Positions 25,093 through 34,146 are shown, numbered from the stretch's first letter. The stretch is DNA of 37,505 nt from an uncultured Prevotella sp. (GCA_900545525.1 UQZX01000026.1:1-37505); one strand, 5' to 3'. Notes: generated by a model from the sequence alone, not told the origin. Made by a program: numbers and translations.

Positions 25093-25392
25093 TTAAATGG
25101 TTGAACAATCTATCTTATCATAATCTTTATGAGTACCCACCCAACGGATGAATATGTAACCTATCGTAAACTTGACAACTACCACAAGCCGATAATTGTT
25201 GCCTCTGATATTGAATACATAGTGTTGGTTACCTACATAATCAACTGAAAGGAAATCCACTTTAATGTCTGACAGGTTCTTCCATTCTGCTTTTTCCGCT
25301 ATATCATACCAACGCTCTAAGGCAATGCGTGAATTTTCATAACCCTTCGTCTCGTAGAACTCTTTCAATTTCTTATGTGATACAATTCTCAT
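25093..25392 (-). CDS. higB: HigB-type mRNA interferase toxin
   Basis: 99 residues of the RelE-like HigB family. Marks are MRIVSHKKLKEFYETKGYEN, LERWYDIAEKAEWKNLSDIK, a YVFNIRGNNYRLVV core, and a C-terminal IFIRWVGTHKDYDKID strand that carries the conserved His and Tyr near the active site. It is predicted to cut mRNA on the ribosome. Toxin-first order is normal for this group. The operon is flanked downstream by a terminator and upstream by a MITE-like insert. Confidence 0.94.
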   Translation of the reverse strand: MRIVSHKKLKEFYETKGYENSRIALERWYDIAEKAEWKNLSDIKVDFLSVDYVGNQHYVFNIRGNNYRLVVVVKFTIGYIFIRWVGTHKDYDKIDCSTI

Positions 25393-25409
25393 ATATCTTT
25401 TATTTGATG

Positions 25410-25473
25410 CAAAAGTATAAATTAATTTTGAATTATAGAACTTTTATAAGAAATATATTCTATAATATAGAAT
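25410..25473 (-). promoter_or_regulatory. higBA promoter and operator
   Basis: On the minus strand a TACTTTTG -7 element (25410-25417) lies 18 bp before the higB ATG, without a clear -33. Upstream is a perfect inverted repeat ATTCTATA-A-TATAGAAT (25457-25473), with a third TATAGAA half-site at 25434-25440. These are plausible binding sites for HigA autorepression. Confidence 0.5.
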
Positions 25474-25482
25474 TTGGCAATG

Positions 25483-25678
25483 AGGTCATCTAAACTTTTA
25501 TGACGAATAAAAAATCTTAAACTTTTATATCTTATAACCCCAATCTTTACTTTTCTTTTTGGTCTGTTTTTACCCTTTCATCGGTTGAGTGTAGCCCGCC
25601 ACACTCCCTCTTCAAGTGCAAAAACACCCTCAAAAAAATAAAGGCAAATATTGGATCTCATAAAAGTTTAGATGACTT
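25483..25678. mobile_element. MITE-like element with 19-bp terminal inverted repeats
   Basis: GTCATCTAAACTTTTATGA (25485-25503) and its exact reverse complement (25658-25676) bound a 196-bp AT-rich segment with no ORF. One further flanking position pairs on each side (A at 25483, T at 25678). A short CAAT flanks both ends and might be a target duplication, although it is too short to be sure. Its transposase family cannot be named from this window. It lies between higBA and the tracrRNA-like sequence. Confidence 0.65.
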
Positions 25679-25760
25679 CAATAAAAGCGGAACTAAATGG
25701 ACTCTGCTAAATAGTACGATAAAAACATAACGCAATAAATTATTCCTTTGCATTAGGAGA

Positions 25761-25819
25761 AACAATATTCTGTTGTGAAAACATCAGGTTCGCCCATTGT
25801 CCCTAACGGTGGGCTTTTT
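25761..25819 (+). ncRNA. tracrRNA-like RNA without adjacent cas genes
   Basis: From AATATTCTGTTGTGAAAACA onward this plus-strand sequence matches the tracrRNA 3' half at 7945-8000. GTTGTGAAAACAT, CAGGTT and the hairpin GCCCATTGT/ACGGTGGGC followed by T5 are conserved. Substitutions in the stem keep pairing (C-G becomes U-G). The upstream anti-repeat is different: GCATTAGGAGAAACAAT would pair with a repeat starting RTTGTTTCTCCTAATGC, not with the array in this window. A possible weak -7 (TTCCTTTG, 25743-25750) precedes it, with no -33. The terminator works only on the plus strand, so it is not the end of dnaA. It could be a stranded tracrRNA, a regulatory RNA or a decayed copy. Confidence 0.6.
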
Positions 25820-25941
25820 ATATTTATATACATTATCGTAATAATACCTGCATTTCAATATATCCGCCATGTCTTTCGTACCATAATCATGGTGCGGAGA
25901 GTGTTTTCAGAGTGATTTCCTTTGTCTTATCGCTATTCAAT

Positions 25942-27351
25942 CTACCGCTTCAGCTTGAACGAAGTCTCTATGCTTGTTATCTCATCGCTGAACGAAACGT
26001 CGGTCTTGATACGCTTTTCCACCTGCGAACAGCTGTGTATCACCGTTGAATGGTCTCTGCCTCCGACCAGTCTTCCTATCCTCGCCGCCGGCATGTTGGT
26101 GTATTTCTGTGCAAGATACATCGACACCTGACGCGCCACAACATACTCATGCTTGCGGCTTCTGCCCGTAACTGATGCGGGAGACACGTTGAAATGCACG
26201 CATACCTTGTCCATAATATCGTCTATTGTCAGCGGTGTGTCGTCTATTTTCACGGCACGCTTTATCACGCGCTCTGCCAGTTTCATGTCTATATTGCTGT
26301 TATAGACTATCGAATATGCCATGAGCGAATTTATAACGCCTTCCAAATCGCGCACGCTTCCGTTGGCAGTCTGCGCGATAAACCTCACGACTTCCGCCGG
26401 AATACTTAGCCCGTCGCGCTTTATCTTGCAGTTCAGGATATCCTCACACAGCTGTACGTTGGGCTTTTCCAGCTCTGCTATCAGTCCGCAACTGAAGCGT
26501 GTAAGCAGGCGGTCGTTCATTCCTTTGAGGTCCACAGGCGGACGGTCGCATGCCAAAATGATGCGTTTGCCGTTCATGAACAGGTGGTTGAAGATGTGGA
26601 AGAACGTGTCTTGTGTCTTCGTTGCCGACACCCACTCCTGTATATCGTCCACTATCAGCATGTCTATTGTCTGATAGAAGTTGATGAAATCATTCGTGGT
26701 ATTTTTCAGAACCGCATTGGTATATTGCACCTGAAACAGCCTTGCACTTACGTAAAGCACCCGTTTCTGCGGATAGAGTTCCTTGGTTCTTACGCCGATG
26801 GCATTGATAAGGTGGGTCTTTCCGCACCCCGACGGACCGTAGATGAACATCGGGTTGAACTGTGTTGTATTGGGATGCTCCGCTATAGACAACCCCACAG
26901 AACGCGGAAGCTTGTTGCTTGCGCCCTCTATGTAATTGGCAAACGTGTTGCGGGGGTTCAGTTGCGAGTCTATCTGCTGCGGTCTTGCTGCGTCAAGCAC
27001 CGTTGGCGACTGGTTGCCGCGTGTCTTTTGCCGTGTCTTTTCAATGTCTGCTGTCGGCTCTCCTTCTATCACCTGCGTGATATTGTTGGTCTTATCCGTC
27101 ACCACACGGTAGGTAAGCCGTATCCCTTCGCCGAAATTATGCCTGAGAACCTTGCCCAACAGGTCAACATAGTTCTCTTCCAAGTACTCGTATACAAACG
27201 GACTTGGAACCTGAACCAACAATGTGCGTGTCGATTCGTTAAACGATTCGAACGCTATTGGCCTGAACCACGTGTTGAACTGTTGTTCCGAGACATTCTC
27301 CTTTATCAACAAAAGGCTTTTATCCCAGAGCATTTTCGGATTGTTACTCAT
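25942..27351 (-). CDS. dnaA: Chromosomal replication initiator DnaA
   Basis: A 469-residue replication initiator. Domain I is N-terminal (LWDKSLLLIKENVSEQQFNT). A linker precedes the AAA+ domain with Walker A GPSGCGKT (172-179) and Walker B MLIVDDIQ (D235, D236). The SVRDLEGVINSL sensor region and domain IV with GRDHSTVIHSCSQVEKRI (from 431) bind DnaA boxes. Length and order are normal. The upstream region of about 460 bp is AT-rich and holds one near-perfect DnaA box, TTATCCGCA, near 27495. Confidence 0.98.
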   Translation of the reverse strand: MSNNPKMLWDKSLLLIKENVSEQQFNTWFRPIAFESFNESTRTLLVQVPSPFVYEYLEENYVDLLGKVLRHNFGEGIRLTYRVVTDKTNNITQVIEGEPTADIEKTRQKTRGNQSPTVLDAARPQQIDSQLNPRNTFANYIEGASNKLPRSVGLSIAEHPNTTQFNPMFIYGPSGCGKTHLINAIGVRTKELYPQKRVLYVSARLFQVQYTNAVLKNTTNDFINFYQTIDMLIVDDIQEWVSATKTQDTFFHIFNHLFMNGKRIILACDRPPVDLKGMNDRLLTRFSCGLIAELEKPNVQLCEDILNCKIKRDGLSIPAEVVRFIAQTANGSVRDLEGVINSLMAYSIVYNSNIDMKLAERVIKRAVKIDDTPLTIDDIMDKVCVHFNVSPASVTGRSRKHEYVVARQVSMYLAQKYTNMPAARIGRLVGGRDHSTVIHSCSQVEKRIKTDVSFSDEITSIETSFKLKR

Positions 27352-27764
27352 TTAAAGACTAAGCTGATTTATAGAAAACGGTGTTTGTTTATTCCGCGTT
27401 TGCAAATTTCGTAAAAATAATTTAAATATGCAAACACAGCCATTTCACCGTATTTATGCCGTTTTACGTAAAATGCTTTATGTGTGTATATTAAGTGTTA
27501 TCCGCACTATTTTTATACAAAATACGGGATTTAAGCCGTTAAACACCTGTAAAACAAGCCGTTAATTTAAAAACATGGAAAAGTGCGGAAATACGTATGC
27601 CTTGTTGCGTCAACATTATAAAAGGCATATAAATAAGCATTTTACGGACACATGCAACCCGTAATTGCAAGAAACACGGTATTTAGATTGATTTTATATA
27701 AATACGCAAACAGCGCCACATATAATGTCTTACAGGGCGGAAATACATCATGTAGCAGATAAAA
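27352..27764. other. AT-rich region upstream of dnaA
   Basis: No gene is visible. It contains a perfect palindrome TTTTACGTAAAA near 27466 and one DnaA-box-like TTATCCGCA near 27495, with many ATAAAT/TTTATA words. This is the usual neighbourhood for dnaA autoregulation and sometimes oriC, but one box is not enough to call an origin. Confidence 0.35.
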
Positions 27765-27804
27765 GGTGTGTCAAAATATGAAATATCCTGTATTTTGACA
27801 CACC
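27765..27804 (-). terminator. Terminator after the MCE gene
   Basis: A 14-bp perfect stem GGTGTGTCAAAATA (27765-27778) with its complement (27791-27804) and a 12-nt loop is followed by TTTT on the minus strand. It lies 10 bp past the MCE stop. Confidence 0.9.
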
Positions 27805-27813
27805 CCATCATGC

Positions 27814-28716
27814 CTATTTATCCTTCTTTCCGAATACGGAGAAATGCACATAGCGCTTGGGATGAGTGCGAAGGTCTATCATCAGCGAGTCGGCATCGCG
27901 CATGGTGGCATTCAGATTGTTGTACAATGAGGGGTCGCGCATGAGCAGTCCGAGCGAGCCTTCGTTGCTGCTAAGCTTTGATGTAAACTCTTCAACATTC
28001 GAAAGCGTGGCATCTACCTTTGCCATGGTGCCCTCCACGTCCACCTTGTTAAGGCGCGCGGTAAGCTGTTCCGTATTGTCAAGCACGTTGCCGGCACGTT
28101 TCATCATGCTTGGAACATTTCTGTTGAGACCCGCCATGAGCGTGTTAAGCTCGTTTGTAGTGGTAGTCAGGTTGCCTGTTATTGTCTCAACGTTGTGCAG
28201 GGAGCGTTGCAAGGCAGGGTCGGAAAGGAGCATATTGAGGCTTCCCATTATCGAGTCGAGCTTCGGAAGCATCTTCTCTATCGCAGGTATCATATCCTTC
28301 ATCTGTCCGAGAGCACCGTCGTTGATGCCGCCTTTTATCACTCCTCCGGGCATAACACGTTCGCGCGGATTGTTTGCAAGCAGCAAGTTAACCTTTACAT
28401 TTCCCATCATGTCGCTCTCTATCTCGGCACTGCTGCCTGCCGGTATCCTAAGATTGTTGTCGAGACTTGCCTCGACCATTATGTCCTTGTTGCCGTTGTA
28501 ATCGTATTTTATACCCGTGACAGTACCCACTTTATAGCCGTCGGCGTATATGGGACTTGATGAGCTCAGCCCGCTTATATTACTGAATGATATGTAATAT
28601 ATACTGTCTGACGACATGATACTGAGACCTTTGAGGAAACTCATGCCGAAGAACAGCACCACAAGTCCGGCTATTGCCACAAGGGCAATCCTCACTTCTT
28701 TTGTAAAAAACTTCAT
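27814..28716 (-). CDS. MCE-family (MlaD-like) lipid-transport protein
   Basis: 300 residues. One N-terminal membrane helix (IALVAIAGLVVLFFGMSFLK) is followed by an MCE domain (ISFSNISGLSSSSPIYADGY, then KVGTVTGIKYD) and a long helical tail with repeated T/N heptads (about 165-260). Such proteins form rings that pass lipids between inner membrane and outer envelope, usually with an ABC transporter encoded elsewhere in Bacteroidetes. I placed the start at ATG 28716; the frame also has TTG two codons earlier, right after the amidase stop. It is probably co-transcribed with the amidase gene, 6 nt upstream. Confidence 0.92.
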   Translation of the reverse strand: MKFFTKEVRIALVAIAGLVVLFFGMSFLKGLSIMSSDSIYYISFSNISGLSSSSPIYADGYKVGTVTGIKYDYNGNKDIMVEASLDNNLRIPAGSSAEIESDMMGNVKVNLLLANNPRERVMPGGVIKGGINDGALGQMKDMIPAIEKMLPKLDSIMGSLNMLLSDPALQRSLHNVETITGNLTTTTNELNTLMAGLNRNVPSMMKRAGNVLDNTEQLTARLNKVDVEGTMAKVDATLSNVEEFTSKLSSNEGSLGLLMRDPSLYNNLNATMRDADSLMIDLRTHPKRYVHFSVFGKKDK

Positions 28717-28722
28717 AAGCAA

Positions 28723-29958
28723 CTATTTTCTGTTTGACTTAAATTCTCTTATTGCCTCTACCACGTTCATTTTCTGACCGTCTTTGAAAGCTATTATAAA
28801 TGCCTGCGGGAACTTCTCGAGCAGTGTCTTGCGCAGACGGTATATCTCGTTGTAGTCTTCAGAAGCCCCACATGTGTACTTTACATAGTTCCCTTCCCTA
28901 TAGTAAGAGGCGTCCCGGCATCCTTTAAGCAACGGACTTCCTGCCTTCAGCACCCTGTCTGTGGCAAGTATCTGCACCTTGAACACCGGCTTTGCCTTCA
29001 CGGACACGTCGCCTTCCTGCGCCTTTGTGCCTCCGTCCGCATTGCCTGTGCCGATTTCTGCAACGGTTCTGCCAACGTTATCGGCTTTTTCCCGTGCTTC
29101 TGTAACGGTACTCTCCGCTTTTCTGTTCTTCATTTCAGCCTCTTTAACCTCCGACTCTGTCTTTGGCGACGGCTCGAAAGGTACGGTAAAGCTTCCGCCT
29201 TTGGCATTCCTGTATTTCACAAAGGCAAGATATATTCCGCGGGCAAGGTCGTCAATGCTCTTCTCCTTGTTCAGGAACTGCTCCTCATCTGGTGTGGAAA
29301 TGAAGCCAAGCTCTATAAGACATGCCGGCATCGACGTCTCGCGCAGTACAAGAAAGACATCCTGCTTCACGCCCTTGTTTGCCCTTCCCGTGGTGGCACA
29401 GATATTTGCCTGCACATGTTTGGCAAGCTCAACGCTCTCTGCCATGTTCTTGTCGTGCATGAACTCGAACATTATCGCACTCTCGGGGGAGTTGGGATCA
29501 TATCCTTCGTAGTGCTGCTTGTAGTCTTTTTCTATCATGATGACGGCATTCTCACGCTGTGCGGCACTCAATTTCTCACCGGCACGGCGCATACCCATGG
29601 TGTATGTCTCTATGCCCCGCGCTATTCGTCCCTTGGGAAGAGAGTTGGTGTGTATTGATATAAAGATGTCTGCCTTGTTCTTGTTGGCTATCCTGGCACG
29701 CTCGTGCAAGGGAACGAATACGTCGGCCTTGCGCGTGTATATCACCCTTACGTCAGGGCAATACCGCTCGACATACCTGCCGAAGGCAAGCGCGACGCTG
29801 AGATTGATGTTCTTCTCAAGCGAGATAGCCCCGCGTGCACCGGCGTCGTGACCGCCGTGACCGGCGTCTATCACGAGCGTGAAGTTCTTCCCCGCGGCTA
29901 ATGCCGCCGTTGCGAACAGCATGAAAGCAACAAATATGGGCAATATCTTCTTCAACAT
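28723..29958 (-). CDS. N-acetylmuramoyl-L-alanine amidase (Amidase_3) with C-terminal SPOR-like region
   Basis: 411 residues. After a signal peptide (MLKKILPIFVAFMLFATAAL) comes a zinc amidase domain: VIDAGHGGHD (H34), E48 in EKNINL, FISIHTNSLP (H103) and the catalytic CLIELGFIS (E216). It cleaves the bond between muramic acid and the stem peptide during cell separation. A charged linker (about 235-320) leads to a C-terminal part, VFKVQILATD, then YCGASEDYNEI-like and KTLLEKFPQAFIIAF, that resembles a SPOR peptidoglycan-binding domain. Confidence 0.93.
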   Translation of the reverse strand: MLKKILPIFVAFMLFATAALAAGKNFTLVIDAGHGGHDAGARGAISLEKNINLSVALAFGRYVERYCPDVRVIYTRKADVFVPLHERARIANKNKADIFISIHTNSLPKGRIARGIETYTMGMRRAGEKLSAAQRENAVIMIEKDYKQHYEGYDPNSPESAIMFEFMHDKNMAESVELAKHVQANICATTGRANKGVKQDVFLVLRETSMPACLIELGFISTPDEEQFLNKEKSIDDLARGIYLAFVKYRNAKGGSFTVPFEPSPKTESEVKEAEMKNRKAESTVTEAREKADNVGRTVAEIGTGNADGGTKAQEGDVSVKAKPVFKVQILATDRVLKAGSPLLKGCRDASYYREGNYVKYTCGASEDYNEIYRLRKTLLEKFPQAFIIAFKDGQKMNVVEAIREFKSNRK

Positions 29959-30054
29959 GTGTACTCTTTTCTCCTTATAACTCCCTTTATATTCCTTATA
30001 AATATATCAATATCCTCATAAGCCTTTTATCATCCCCGGCACATCATTGCCGCA

Positions 30055-30423
30055 TCATCTCCTGATATGCAGCTCGATGCCTGCGCATTCTGCATCAGCG
30101 CCCATGGGCGGATTGGTCTTAGACAGGGTTATATCCACTGTTTCTGCCTTCGGCATGGTGAGGAGAATGCTCTTTCCTATCCTCCCCGCCACGTGCTCGA
30201 GCAGTGCCGACGGCTGCTGCATCTCACGCTTCACCGTCTCGTATATCTCAGCATAGTTGAGCGTGTCTGCCACATCGTCGCTCTCAACGGCGACACCGGC
30301 ACGGAAACCGACGCGCAGACTGACCGTAAACTCGCCTCCCGTAACACGCTCCTGCGGCATCACGCCATGACGGGCATAGAACTTCATGTTCTTTATGAAC
30401 ACACTTCCGCTCAATATCTCCAT
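30055..30423 (-). CDS. folB: Dihydroneopterin aldolase
   Basis: A 122-residue enzyme of folate synthesis that converts dihydroneopterin to hydroxymethyl-dihydropterin and glycolaldehyde. The FYARHGVMPQERVTG segment, the TLNYAEIYETVKREM helix with the conserved Tyr, LLEHVAGRIG, and the SKTNPPMGA loop with the catalytic Lys are all present. It begins 12 nt after the nrdJ stop and is probably in the same transcript, linking nucleotide and folate supply. Confidence 0.95.
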   Translation of the reverse strand: MEILSGSVFIKNMKFYARHGVMPQERVTGGEFTVSLRVGFRAGVAVESDDVADTLNYAEIYETVKREMQQPSALLEHVAGRIGKSILLTMPKAETVDITLSKTNPPMGADAECAGIELHIRR

Positions 30424-30435
30424 AGGTTCCAGTGT

Positions 30436-32997
30436 TTATCCGCAACGTGACGAACCGCAGTTCTTGCAGATAAGGCATCCTTCCTGATATACCAGCGTCT
30501 CCTGACCGCACACAGGACATTTCTGTCCCTTTGCCTCCGTACCGTCGACAATGTATTTCTTCAATGCGCGCTCCACGCCTATCTTCCATGTATTGATGCT
30601 CTCGCTCTTCAGCTGCAGCGAGCCTACGAGCTTTATTACATGTGCTATCGGCATGCGGTAACGCAGCACTCCGGATATAAGTTTGGCGTAGTTCCAGTAT
30701 TCAGGATTGAACTTCTCGCTAAGTCCTTCCACCGTTGTCTTGTATCCGCGCTTGTTCTCGAACTGGAAGTCATAGCGGTGCGAACCGTCCTCATTGGTCT
30801 GCTTTATGATTTTTCCCTTTGTTATGGTCTTTGGAAGCACTATGCCTTCCTCATCGTCCTGCAAGCCTGTGAATATCTCGTATGGATATCCGTCGAGCAA
30901 CCCGACGAAAGCCACCCACTTCTCTTTATTGTTCTGGAAGCGCACCACATCGCACTCCAGAGTCTGCGGACGAACCTCCGTAACTTGCGGATGACTGCAC
31001 GGAGGCAGCTGTGTGCCGCCGTTCTTGTCGCTGCCTTTCTTTTTCTTCTCCACGGCAATCATCACTCCCGAGCGCGAGCCGTCACGGTATACCGTGCAGC
31101 CCTTGCATCCCGACTTCCATGCTTCTACGTAAAGACGGTTCACAAGAGCCTCGTCTACATTGTTGGGAAGGTTTATCGTCACACTTATGCTGTGGTCAAC
31201 CCACTTCTGTATTGCACCCTGCATGCGCACCTTCATCAGCCAGTCTACATCGTTTGCCGTTGCCTTGTAATAAGGTGAGCGTGCTATAAGGTCGTCTATC
31301 TCCTCCTGTGTGTAACGCTTTGCCGTGTCTATGCCGTTGACCTTCATCCACTCAATGAACTTGCTGTGGTATACTATATACTCCTCAAACGAGTCTCCCG
31401 TTTCGTCAACAAAGTCCACATGCACGTCGGTATCATTGGGGTTAACCTTGCGGCGGCGCTTGTATACAGGCAGGAACACAGGCTCTATTCCGCTTGTTGT
31501 CTGTGTCATAAGGCTTGTGGTGCCTGTCGGTGCAATGGTAAGGCAGGCGATGTTGCGCCGTCCGTATTTAACCATGTCGGCATACAGCTGCGGGTCGGCA
31601 TCCTTAATCCTGTTAATGAAAGGATTGTCTGCCTCGCGTCCGGCATCGAATATCTCAAATGCCCCGCGTTCCTTTGCCATATCCACCGATGAACGGTATG
31701 CGGCAAGTGCAAGCGTGCGGTGCACTTCCACGGAGAATGCCGTTGCCTCTTCCGTGCCGTATCTCAGCCCCATTGCCGCAATCATGTCGCCCTCTGCCGT
31801 AATGCCAACGCCTGTGCGGCGTCCCATTCCGCTCTTGCGCCTTATCTTTTCCCACAGATGATACTCTGTTCCCTTCACCTCGTCGCTCTGCGGATCGCGC
31901 TTTATCTTCTCCATTATAAGGTCTATCTTCTCCAGCTCCATGTCCACAATGTCGTCCATTATGCGCTGTGCCATGGCTACATGCCTGCGGAACAGGTCGA
32001 AATCAAAGCGTGCCTTGTCCGTAAAGGGATTTTCAACATACGAATAAAGGTTTATGGACAACAGCCTGCACGAGTCGTAAGGACAGAGGGGTATCTCTCC
32101 GCATGGATTGGTAGATACGGTCTTAAAGCCCAGGTCGGCATAGCAGTCGGGTATGCTCTCACGCGTTATCGTGTCCCAGAACAGTACTCCCGGCTCTGCG
32201 CTCTTCCACGCATTGTGCACAATCTTCTCCCACAGCTTACCTGCATCCACGGTGTTCTTCATCACAGGGTTGTCGCTGTCTACGGGGAACTGCTGCGTAT
32301 ATTCCTTGCCTTCTGTGGCACAACGCATGAACTCATCGTCTATTCTCACGGACACATTGGCACCGGTAATCTTGCCTTCGGTCATCTTTGCATCTATGAA
32401 AGCCTCGCTGTCGGGGTGCTTTATGCTTACCGACAGCATCAGCGCGCCGCGCCTTCCGTCCTGCGCAACCTCACGTGTGGAGTTGCTGTATCTCTCCATA
32501 AAGGGCACAAGACCTGTCGAGGTCAGCGCGGAGTTGTTTACGGGCGAGCCTTTCGGACGCAGATGTGACAGGTCGTGTCCCACTCCTCCACGGCGTTTCA
32601 TCAGCTGCACCTGCTCCTCGTCTACGCGCAATATGGCACCGTAGGAGTCGGCATCGCCGTCAAGTCCCACCACAAAGCAGTTGGACAACGACGCCACCTG
32701 GTGGTTGTTGCCTATGCCGGTCATAGGGCTTCCCGCAGGTACTATATATTTAAAGTGGTCAAGAAGCCCGAAGACTTCCTCGGCACTCATCGGATTTTTA
32801 TATTTATTCTCTATGCGCACCACCTCGTCTGCAATCCTGTGGTGCATGTCTTCCGGAGATTTTTCGTATATGTTTCCAAAGCTGTCCTTTAGGGCGTACT
32901 TGTTCACCCATACCCTTGCAGCCAGTTCATCACCGCCAAAGTATTCAAGCGAGGCAGCAAAAGCCTCATCATAAGAATAAGTTCTATTATTTTCCAT
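30436..32997 (-). CDS. nrdJ: Adenosylcobalamin-dependent ribonucleoside-diphosphate reductase (class II)
   Basis: An 853-residue enzyme that reduces ribonucleotides without oxygen or iron, using vitamin B12. GGVGHDLSHLRPKGSPVN and STNPCGEIPLCPYDSCRLLS mark the active site: N297, C299 (radical) and E301, with the redox cysteines C107 and C310. The C-terminus is a cysteine-rich zinc-ribbon-like tail (KCPVCGQETLVYQEGCLICK, then NCGSSRCG) that re-reduces the active site. A TAGTTTTG -7 element (33023-33030) lies just upstream. I see no cobalamin riboswitch in the leader. Confidence 0.96.
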   Translation of the reverse strand: MENNRTYSYDEAFAASLEYFGGDELAARVWVNKYALKDSFGNIYEKSPEDMHHRIADEVVRIENKYKNPMSAEEVFGLLDHFKYIVPAGSPMTGIGNNHQVASLSNCFVVGLDGDADSYGAILRVDEEQVQLMKRRGGVGHDLSHLRPKGSPVNNSALTSTGLVPFMERYSNSTREVAQDGRRGALMLSVSIKHPDSEAFIDAKMTEGKITGANVSVRIDDEFMRCATEGKEYTQQFPVDSDNPVMKNTVDAGKLWEKIVHNAWKSAEPGVLFWDTITRESIPDCYADLGFKTVSTNPCGEIPLCPYDSCRLLSINLYSYVENPFTDKARFDFDLFRRHVAMAQRIMDDIVDMELEKIDLIMEKIKRDPQSDEVKGTEYHLWEKIRRKSGMGRRTGVGITAEGDMIAAMGLRYGTEEATAFSVEVHRTLALAAYRSSVDMAKERGAFEIFDAGREADNPFINRIKDADPQLYADMVKYGRRNIACLTIAPTGTTSLMTQTTSGIEPVFLPVYKRRRKVNPNDTDVHVDFVDETGDSFEEYIVYHSKFIEWMKVNGIDTAKRYTQEEIDDLIARSPYYKATANDVDWLMKVRMQGAIQKWVDHSISVTINLPNNVDEALVNRLYVEAWKSGCKGCTVYRDGSRSGVMIAVEKKKKGSDKNGGTQLPPCSHPQVTEVRPQTLECDVVRFQNNKEKWVAFVGLLDGYPYEIFTGLQDDEEGIVLPKTITKGKIIKQTNEDGSHRYDFQFENKRGYKTTVEGLSEKFNPEYWNYAKLISGVLRYRMPIAHVIKLVGSLQLKSESINTWKIGVERALKKYIVDGTEAKGQKCPVCGQETLVYQEGCLICKNCGSSRCG

Positions 32998-33238
32998 TAT
33001 AAGTAGTGTATAATCAATGTTGCAAAACTACGAACATTTTTTGATAAAAGGAAATACTTTAGTGATTATTTACACATAAAAAGATGACAACATTGTTTCC
33101 CGAAACGGATAACTTTTCATCAATTCCTCGGCATGATATTTCCTTTTTTTGAAATTTCCACCTTATTATATTAATATGCCCCAGAGAATTTTTATATAAC
33201 TTATATAACAAACCTTTACTCCCAATTTTATCATTCGT

Positions 33239-33313
33239 CCTTTAACTTCCTCTAACTTCCCATAACTTCTTTAACTTCATAATACTTTCCTCCTTACTCC
33301 TCAACTCCTTACC
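33239..33313 (+). repeat. Intergenic TAACTTC-type repeat, copy 2
   Basis: It shares a 26-base core with the elements at 1-105 and 37380-37490 and keeps the TAATACTTTCCTCCTTACTCC continuation, but it lacks the CCCCTCC hairpin. Outside the core the reverse complement reads GGACGAATGATAAAATTGG, nearly the same as the window end. The remaining 33031-33238 is AT-rich and shows nothing else. Confidence 0.7.
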
Positions 33314-33320
33314 TTATCAT

Positions 33321-33351
33321 TTGTCCTTTTCCGATTTTATATGTATTTTTG
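33321..33351 (+). promoter_or_regulatory. Promoter of the nitroreductase gene
   Basis: TTG (33321-33323), 20 nt, TATTTTTG (33344-33351): an exact consensus. The -33 lies in an ATCATTTGTCC word just past the repeat. The leader is about 50 nt. Confidence 0.7.
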
Positions 33352-33408
33352 TACATTGAATTATGTGTGCTGACGACAGCAGACATTTAACCTGTAACAT
33401 TATCAATT

Positions 33409-34146
33409 ATGAAATCCATAGAAACAAGAAGAAGCATAAGAAAGTATTCGTCGCGTGAGGTTACCGAAGAACAGCTCAACAGGCTGCTCGAACTTGCAGC
33501 CCGAACACAGACAATGGGTAATCTTCAGCTGTACAGCGTCGTCGTTACACGCGACATGAAGATGAAAGAACGTCTTGCCCTGGCACATTTTAATCAGCCC
33601 ATGGTAACGTCTGCCCCTGTCGTGCTGACAATCTGCGCCGACTTCAACCGCACAACCGTATGGGCTGACAACCGGAAGGCAACGCCCGGATACGACAACT
33701 TCCTGTCGTTTGTCAACGCTGCAACCGACGCCCTGCTGTATACGCAGACGTTCTGCAATCTTGCTGAGGAAGAGGGACTGGGATATTGTTTCCTCGGAAC
33801 CACGGTATACTGTCCCCAAATCATCATCGACGCGCTTAAACTGCCAAGGCTTGTGATGCCCGTGGCAACGATTACTCTCGGCTGGCCTGACGAGAACCCG
33901 CCGCAAAGCGACCGTCTTCCTCTTGCCTCATACATTCACAACGAAACATACAGCGACTACACGCCTTCGGACATAGACCGTTTCTATGCCGCAAAAGAGG
34001 CATTGCCCGAGAACAAAAGCTTCGTTGAGATAAACAATAAAGAGACGCTCGCACAGGTGTTCACCGACTGCCGCTATACAAAGAAGGACAACGAGCAAAT
34101 GTCCGCCACATTTATGGACGCGCTGAAGAAGCAGGGGTTTATTTAG
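33409..34146 (+). CDS. Nitroreductase-family NAD(P)H oxidoreductase (FMN)
   Basis: 245 residues. MKSIETRRSIRKYSSREVTE is the FMN-phosphate-binding start of the family, and QTMGNLQLYSVVVTRD and GLGYCFLGTTVY are the later flavin contacts. The ATITLGWPDENPPQSDRLP segment near 165-183 resembles the NfsA/FRP subgroup, though it is shorter than most. It would reduce quinone or nitro compounds as a homodimer; the physiological substrate is not evident. It stands alone on the plus strand under its own promoter. Confidence 0.9.
   Translation: MKSIETRRSIRKYSSREVTEEQLNRLLELAARTQTMGNLQLYSVVVTRDMKMKERLALAHFNQPMVTSAPVVLTICADFNRTTVWADNRKATPGYDNFLSFVNAATDALLYTQTFCNLAEEEGLGYCFLGTTVYCPQIIIDALKLPRLVMPVATITLGWPDENPPQSDRLPLASYIHNETYSDYTPSDIDRFYAAKEALPENKSFVEINNKETLAQVFTDCRYTKKDNEQMSATFMDALKKQGFI

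Noticed and set aside
27352..27764. A replication origin next to dnaA.
   Set aside because: Only one DnaA-box-like word was found; a cluster plus strand-skew analysis would be needed.
33000..33240. A possible cobalamin riboswitch before the B12-dependent nrdJ.
   Set aside because: No B12-box or matching stem order was seen; the promoter lies only about 26-33 bp before the ATG, which leaves no room for one.
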